Shown in pieces: positions 15,697 through 18,760 of a DNA stretch of 18,760 nt (the stretch's first letter is position 1; each line of letters opens with the position of its first letter). Source of the stretch: Verrucomicrobiales bacterium (GTDB lineage Bacteria; Verrucomicrobiota; Verrucomicrobiia; Limisphaerales; UBA9464). The DNA lies in NCBI GenBank assembly GCA_003445095.1, contig DLVS01000513.1, forward strand, positions 1 to 18,760, written 5' to 3'. The position numbers were made by a program, and so were the translations under genes. The notes below the pieces were generated by a model that worked only from the letters and a program-made list of their open reading frames with translations, was not told where the DNA came from and ran no database searches.

Positions 15697-15771
15697 TGAA
15701 CCGGCAAACCGGTAGAGATGGCGCGCTCCGCCGTCCCCGGCCCGGGCGTAGCTTCAGGACGGCCTTTCTGA
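15697..15771 (-). repeat. Possible dispersed intergenic repeat with a 7-bp stem
   Basis: Read on the minus strand after the isomerase stop, GCCGTCC and GGACGGC form a 7-bp stem around a loop containing CCCGGGCCGG. A segment beginning GGAGCGCGCCATCTC follows, then a CCGGTTTGCCGGTT near-palindrome. The composition is like other verrucomicrobial intergenic repeats, but only one copy is seen in this window. It may instead act as the terminator of the isomerase gene. Confidence 0.3.
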
Positions 15772-15791
15772 GTGACCCATCAGATGTCTCC

Positions 15792-16670
15792 TTATTGCTT
15801 CGGCGCGGCGTTCCAGCCTCGGACAAATCCAATGCATTGGGCGACGTCCGGCACCGAATGGTCCCAATTGAACTCGTACTCGATACTGATGTTACCCGCG
15901 AAATTCTGTCGGCGCAGTTCGGCCAGAACGCCCGCCATATCGGTCGCTCCAGTGCCAAACACTTGGTCGTGCTCTCCAGGTCCCAACTTCGCTCGTTCCT
16001 TGGCGTGCATCGAGATGACTCGGCCCTCCAAGATTTTGAGTCCTTGCACGGCAGTTATTCCGCTGGTTTGCCAATGGCCGATATCGGCACACGCGCCGAT
16101 CCGTGGGTCCCGATTCTTTACGAGGTCGCGAACCCAAGTGGGATCCCAAATCTTGTAGTTGGGATTGTTGGGTTGACGTCCGTGGTTATGAAAGGCGACC
16201 CGGATATCGTATTCCTTCACGAGCGGCTCAAAGGTGTCGATGGCATCAGTCGATTCGGTGGTCACCGCGTACAGCCCGAGCTTCTTGGCAAATTCGAAGA
16301 TCTGGCGAGCGCCCGCTTCGTTGTTGGGGATTCCGACCACGCCATAGTTCACTGCCTTGATCCCATGCTTGGTGAGCTTTTCCTGCAGGACGGCGATGGC
16401 CGCGTCGCTCATGTCATGTCCGACTTTGACATTCCGGTCGGTTGGGCTGAGTGGCTGGCCCGGATAAAACTCGATCACCTTCCCACCGGCTGCTTCCGTT
16501 TTCTCAATGGCTTCGAACGCGGTAAAGCGATTGAAGGTATAGGCCTGGCACCCGAGAGCGAATCCGCCGACTTGATATTCTCCGGGAATGGGACCGGCCG
16601 AAACACTACCGAGGAACCCGGATATCAATCCGACAAGGATGAATTTGGAAATTCTGGAAAATGCATGCAT
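15792..16670 (-). CDS. Secreted sugar-phosphate isomerase/epimerase-like TIM-barrel protein
   Basis: The protein has 292 residues from the ATG at 16670. A longer frame reaches upstream into a repeat region and would bury the signal peptide, MHAFSRISKFILVGLISGFL, cleaved near SVSA-GP. The rest matches the xylose-isomerase-like TIM barrel of the AP endonuclease 2 superfamily: GCQAYTFNRF at the first strand, VIEFYPG, TTES with E139, AFHNHG with H161/H163, ACADIGHW with D196/H199, ISMHAKE with H222, and ISIEYEF with E264. These acidic and histidine residues are the usual divalent-metal ligands. Homologues isomerise or epimerise sugars and often neighbour Gfo/Idh/MocA oxidoreductases, as here. Export points to action on extracellular or periplasmic sugars. 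The substrate is unknown, and no clear Shine-Dalgarno sequence was seen. Confidence 0.88.
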   Translation of the reverse strand: MHAFSRISKFILVGLISGFLGSVSAGPIPGEYQVGGFALGCQAYTFNRFTAFEAIEKTEAAGGKVIEFYPGQPLSPTDRNVKVGHDMSDAAIAVLQEKLTKHGIKAVNYGVVGIPNNEAGARQIFEFAKKLGLYAVTTESTDAIDTFEPLVKEYDIRVAFHNHGRQPNNPNYKIWDPTWVRDLVKNRDPRIGACADIGHWQTSGITAVQGLKILEGRVISMHAKERAKLGPGEHDQVFGTGATDMAGVLAELRRQNFAGNISIEYEFNWDHSVPDVAQCIGFVRGWNAAPKQ

Positions 16671-16793
16671 GGCGCAGAGGCTACTCGGATCGCGAACTTT
16701 GGGGCGACCCGAAAAATCGTCGGTGATGGATATTGGCAGGGCTGCATTAAGCCCGAACACCGAAGTTGGATCCCGCCTCTGAAGGCGAGGGCT

Positions 16794-16850
16794 GGGGAGC
16801 ATATGCCTGGCGTGTTGTTTTGGGCGTCCCGCCCAAAACATCGTTCAACC
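16794..16850 (-). repeat. Two-hairpin GGA-loop repeat, copy B1
   Basis: On the minus strand, GTTTTGGGCG-GGA-CGCCCAAAAC forms a perfect 10-bp stem with a GGA loop (16817-16839). It is followed by ACACGCC and the tail GCTCCCC, as in copy A. It is preceded by GGTTGAACGATG, which matches the leading segment of copies B2 and C. The second stem is degenerate here (CACGCC against GGCATATG). Confidence 0.75.
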
Positions 16851-16880
16851 AACTTTTCCCCGAGAGGAATGAGGAATGGT

Positions 16881-16936
16881 GTGTTGACGATTCGGGCGGG
16901 ACGCCCGAATCAGCACGCGGGACGCGCACGCTCCCC
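16881..16936 (+). repeat. Two-hairpin GGA-loop repeat, copy B2
   Basis: ATTCGGGCG-GGA-CGCCCGAAT gives a perfect 9-bp stem with a GGA loop (16890-16910). The second unit, CGCG-GGA-CGCG, is followed by CACGCTCCCC. The copy faces B1 in opposite orientation about 30 bases away. Both stems differ from copy A in paired positions, so pairing is kept. Confidence 0.75.
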
Positions 16937-17041
16937 GACTCTATTTCGGAGTTCGGGTTAAGCTCCAACAATCCTTCATGGCCTTGGTTAGGATCGAGTG
17001 TGGGAGATTCTAGTCGGGTGTCGTTGGGCAGGCAGCGGAGC

Positions 17042-17057
17042 GCGGGATTCATCCCGC
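17042..17057. repeat. Perfect 7-bp hairpin GCGGGAT-TC-ATCCCGC
   Basis: GCGGGAT and ATCCCGC are exact reverse complements around TC. A second near-palindrome, AGTTCGCGGACT, lies about 50 bases downstream, before GTGCGCTCC. The arrangement looks like another verrucomicrobial intergenic repeat unit. It is not followed by a T-run, so a terminator role is unlikely. Confidence 0.45.
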
Positions 17058-17221
17058 CGGACCGTCAAGACAAACGAGGTGCCAAGTGATACCCAACGCC
17101 CAGTTCGCGGACTGAAGTGCGCTCCGATTTGCCCCAAGGTGAAATCGACCAGCCCCGCGAGGTGCAGGGGAACGATCGGATTTTGGCGTGCCAGAGTGAG
17201 TCTCCCGGTTATGCTTTTGTC

Positions 17222-17452
17222 ATGGAAACTTCGGGACCTTCAGATGAACTGCGCCGTTGGGCGGAGTGCTGGCAGGTCGCTGGGGAATTTCTGGAGGAAG
17301 TGAAGTGCCACGACTTGGCCCAGATGGACGAGGCGGCCGCCCAGCGCTCGATCCAATTGCTCTCGTCCGATGAGCGCCTCTGGTTTGATGATCAAGCCCC
17401 ATCGGGCTTGGTGGAGCAGCAGCGTCTCTTTCAGAAGTTAGCTCCGCGATGA
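17222..17452 (+). CDS. Small partner protein of a nucleotidyltransferase (putative antitoxin-like)
   Basis: The protein has 76 residues from the ATG at 17222, chosen because similarity-like features begin there (METSGPSDELRRWAECWQVA). It is mostly helical and acidic: DELRRWAECW, then GEFLEEVKCHDLAQMD, and the end SGLVEQQRLFQKLAPR. I recognise this general pattern, an ELRRW start and an SGLVExQR end, as a small hypothetical protein found ahead of AbiEii-type nucleotidyltransferase genes. Its stop overlaps the ATG of the next gene (ATGA), so the two are translationally coupled. The antitoxin or regulator role is inferred from size, order and coupling; it has no visible DNA-binding motif. Confidence 0.7.
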   Translation: METSGPSDELRRWAECWQVAGEFLEEVKCHDLAQMDEAAAQRSIQLLSSDERLWFDDQAPSGLVEQQRLFQKLAPR

Positions 17453-18054
17453 ACTACCTCTATGCGGCGGCGGAAAGCCTATTGGGTCTGCTGGACCAAA
17501 AGGGTTGGAAAAGCTGCATCATTGGTGGCCTGGCCAACCTCCGTTGGGGCGAGCCGCGTCAAACGAATGACGTGGATTTATCCGTCGCGACAGGCTGGGA
17601 TCGGGAGGAAGAACTGGCCGATCTGCTCCTGAGCCAATACCGACTCCGCTTGGGCGACCGAAATCTCGCCCTGCGGACCCGTGTACTTCTGCTGAGCAAC
17701 CGCGAGGACGTGCCGTTGGACGTCGCGCTCGGAGCAATTCCGTTCGAGTTGAATTGCATCGGGCGCAGCTCACCGTGGCGGGTTCAGGACAAATACCGGT
17801 TGCGGACGTGTTCGGCCGAGGACCTGATCGTTCACAAGGTCTTTGCCGGGCGTGATCGCGACTGGTCGGACGTCGGAGGTGTAATTCGCCGTCAAGGCGC
17901 CCAGCTTGATCTCGAGCTCATTCGCCGGGAACTGCCGCCCTTGCTCGAGCTGAAGGAGGCGATGGGAAACCTCGATCGCTTCGAAAGGATGGTGGTCGAT
18001 TCTCGAAAACCATTCCGTCATCTCGGTCCCGACCCGGCGGAAGAAAATACGTGA
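17449..18054 (+). CDS. Nucleotidyltransferase of the AbiEii/AbiGii-like toxin family
   Basis: The protein has 201 residues. The nucleotidyltransferase signature of the DNA polymerase beta superfamily is present: G26-G27 in CIIGGLANLRWGEPRQTNDV, then D41 and D43 in TNDVDLSV. A third acidic residue may be D74 or D75-like positions in the following strands, not certain. CSAEDLIVHKVFAGRDRDWSDV (about 124-145) matches the conserved lysine-containing segment of AbiEii-like proteins. Such toxins transfer nucleotides, for example to tRNA ends, and are neutralised by a partner. Here the partner would be the overlapping upstream small protein, which is not the classical AbiEi regulator. The stop at 18054 lies at the exact point where arabinofuranosidase-like sequence begins on the other strand. 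Confidence 0.82.
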   Translation: MNYLYAAAESLLGLLDQKGWKSCIIGGLANLRWGEPRQTNDVDLSVATGWDREEELADLLLSQYRLRLGDRNLALRTRVLLLSNREDVPLDVALGAIPFELNCIGRSSPWRVQDKYRLRTCSAEDLIVHKVFAGRDRDWSDVGGVIRRQGAQLDLELIRRELPPLLELKEAMGNLDRFERMVVDSRKPFRHLGPDPAEENT

Positions 18055-18322
18055 CGATGTCGACAAAATCTTTTCACCAATCGTCGCGATCGTAATCCCA
18101 CGCGGCTTCGACCGACGAATCGGTGACGCCGAGCGGCTCCATGAACTGCATGTAGAGATGCGGTGAAATGTCAAACAACGGCTTGGGGTCAATCACCACC
18201 GCTGCCCCAGAACTGGTCGCCTGATCGACCTGAGCTTGGACTTGTGCGCGAAGTTGACTCACCGATGCGATGCCGGTGGTGGTGGCACCGGTAATGGCGG
18301 AAAGGAATTGGCGGCGATGCAT
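18055..18322 (-). pseudogene. 5' fragment of an exported alpha-L-arabinofuranosidase-like gene
   Basis: The open frame runs from the ATG at 18322 to a TGA at 18074-18076 and encodes 82 residues. It starts with a Tat-like signal (MHRRQFLSAITGATTTGIAS). The mature part, IDPKPLFDISPHLYMQFMEP followed by AWDYDRDDW, matches the N-terminus of large alpha-L-arabinofuranosidase-type glycosidases, normally several hundred residues long. After the TGA the frame continues KDFVDIVT, still like the family (DWRKDFVDV), and similarity stops near 18055 where the convergent nucleotidyltransferase gene ends. So only the first part of the gene survives, and it also carries an early stop. The enzyme would have released arabinose from polysaccharide; the fragment is almost certainly inactive. 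Confidence 0.7.
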
Positions 18323-18362
18323 GACAGTCAAACCCTAGGATGACCTTGGATTCGGAAGTTCA

Positions 18363-18393
18363 ACCACTGATGGACGCAGATGAACACAGATTA
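18363..18393 (+). repeat. ACGCAGATGAACACAGAT-type short repeat
   Basis: The stretch contains the internal near-repeats GATGGACGCAGAT and GATGAACACAGAT. I recognise this kind of short sequence as a dispersed intergenic repeat in diverse bacteria. Only one copy is in this window, so the call rests on recall and on the internal repetition. Confidence 0.35.
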
Positions 18394-18415
18394 TCAGCGG
18401 CTTCCGCCGAAAAGG

Positions 18416-18474
18416 GTGTTCAACGAGGCTTTCGGCGGGACGCGGAAAACAACGCGCCGGAGGCGAATGCTTCC
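18416..18474 (+). repeat. Two-hairpin GGA-loop repeat, copy C (degenerate)
   Basis: GTGTTCAACGAGG leads into TTTCGGCG-GGA-CGCGGAAAAC, whose stem has one mismatch. Then come CGCC-GGA-GGCG and a degenerate tail (AATGCTTCCT instead of GTGCGCTCCCC). Order and loops match copies A, B1 and B2. It lies between the unidentified gene at the right edge and the arabinofuranosidase fragment. Confidence 0.65.
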
Positions 18475-18504
18475 TAATCCAGGATGCCGCGAGACAACCA
18501 TAAA

Positions 18505-18760
18505 CTAAGGACGAGGCGGACCTGCGTACGCCCGCGCACCACCAACCGACGCTTCGTTCGCGCCAACCTCAACCAGCCGCGGATCATTGGACAGGGGAGC
18601 CGTAATGAATCCGTAATAGCGGCCCATCCAATAAGCGAGCAGCCAACTGGCCGGTTCGACGACGTCGCGTCCGCCGGTGCCGCCGTCGGCTTGCATGGTC
18701 CAGTGGTCCCAGCGAAGCGGTTCGGTCTCTCGCGGTGAGAAAGCCTTCGTGCCGCCTTTG
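18505..18760 (-). CDS. C-terminal end of an unidentified protein, partial at the window edge
   Basis: The minus-strand frame is open from base 18760 to a TAG at 18505-18507, giving the last 84 residues of a larger protein. The visible part includes EPLRWDHWTMQADGGTGGRD, then VVEPASWLLAYWMGRYYGFI and a low-complexity end (GGARAYAGPPRP). The WLLAYWMGRYYGF helix is distinctive and resembles C-termini of large exported proteins in polysaccharide-degrading bacteria, but I cannot name the family. It would precede the arabinofuranosidase fragment on the same strand, consistent with a former glycan-degradation cluster. The ATG at 18696 is internal, not the start. Confidence 0.6.
   Translation of the reverse strand, partial: KGGTKAFSPRETEPLRWDHWTMQADGGTGGRDVVEPASWLLAYWMGRYYGFITAPLSNDPRLVEVGANEASVGGARAYAGPPRP

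Larger units (their letters stand above)
16671..17221. other. Gene-free, repeat-rich divergent intergenic region
   Basis: These 551 bases separate the minus-strand isomerase from the plus-strand small protein/nucleotidyltransferase pair. Open frames cross it, but none shows family features. It holds two facing copies of the GGA-hairpin repeat (16794-16850 and 16881-16936) and a further perfect hairpin (17042-17057). Promoters for both divergent transcripts should lie here; no strong -35/-10 pair was recognised. Confidence 0.6.

Noticed and set aside
16794..16936. Possible CRISPR-like array from nearby repeated palindromes
   Set aside because: Only two units, in opposite orientation, with no regular spacers and no cas genes.
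15696..16961. 421-residue plus-strand open frame
   Set aside because: It lies opposite the isomerase gene, whose minus-strand product has clear TIM-barrel motifs and a signal peptide.

Overview
The window looks like a chromosomal segment of a Verrucomicrobiota bacterium, most likely of the Pedosphaera/Limisphaerales type. This is inferred from family content: two prepilin-like proteins with the H-X9-DG C-terminal motif, secreted proteins ending in an FRLR-type module, a Tat-exported Gfo/Idh/MocA oxidoreductase, a secreted TIM-barrel sugar isomerase, and dispersed GC-rich hairpin repeats. GC content is fairly high and most genes are on the minus strand. No rRNA, tRNA, CRISPR array or transposase was seen.

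Layout. 1-520: a PIN-domain toxin (running off the left edge) and its ribbon-helix-helix antitoxin, with a palindromic candidate operator. 566-1594: a zinc-dependent medium-chain dehydrogenase. 1826-7295: a block of six minus-strand genes that reads as a tandem duplication of a three-gene cassette (HAF-repeat protein, small secreted protein, H-X9-DG prepilin). The upstream HAF copy is reduced to a signal peptide plus a C-terminal tail, and the downstream HAF copy lacks its signal peptide. 7647-8936: proA. 9005-11820: a DUF1593/esterase fusion enzyme translationally overlapped by a zinc-ribbon membrane protein. 12027-12461: a plus-strand alkyltransferase-like DNA repair protein, convergent through a shared terminator with a methyltransferase (12529-13464). 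13789-16670: a sugar-processing group (Tat-type Gfo/Idh/MocA oxidoreductase, small basic secreted protein, secreted TIM-barrel isomerase/epimerase). 16671-17221: a gene-free, repeat-rich stretch. 17222-18054: a small protein plus AbiEii-like nucleotidyltransferase pair, a toxin-antitoxin-like module. 18055-18322: the 5' end of an alpha-L-arabinofuranosidase gene, cut off exactly where the nucleotidyltransferase gene ends. 18505-18760: the C-terminus of an unidentified protein leaving the right edge.

How it fits together. Exported carbohydrate-active functions dominate (esterase fusion, Gfo/Idh/MocA, isomerase, arabinofuranosidase remnant). This fits a polysaccharide degrader, interleaved with two toxin-antitoxin-like modules at the flanks.

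The two strongest unusual signals are the tandem HAF/secreted/prepilin cassette with complementary decay of its HAF genes, and a four-copy dispersed repeat. The repeat folds into two successive hairpins, each with a GGA loop, and its stems change in a compensatory way between copies. No wholly new defence or metabolic system could be established from the sequence alone.
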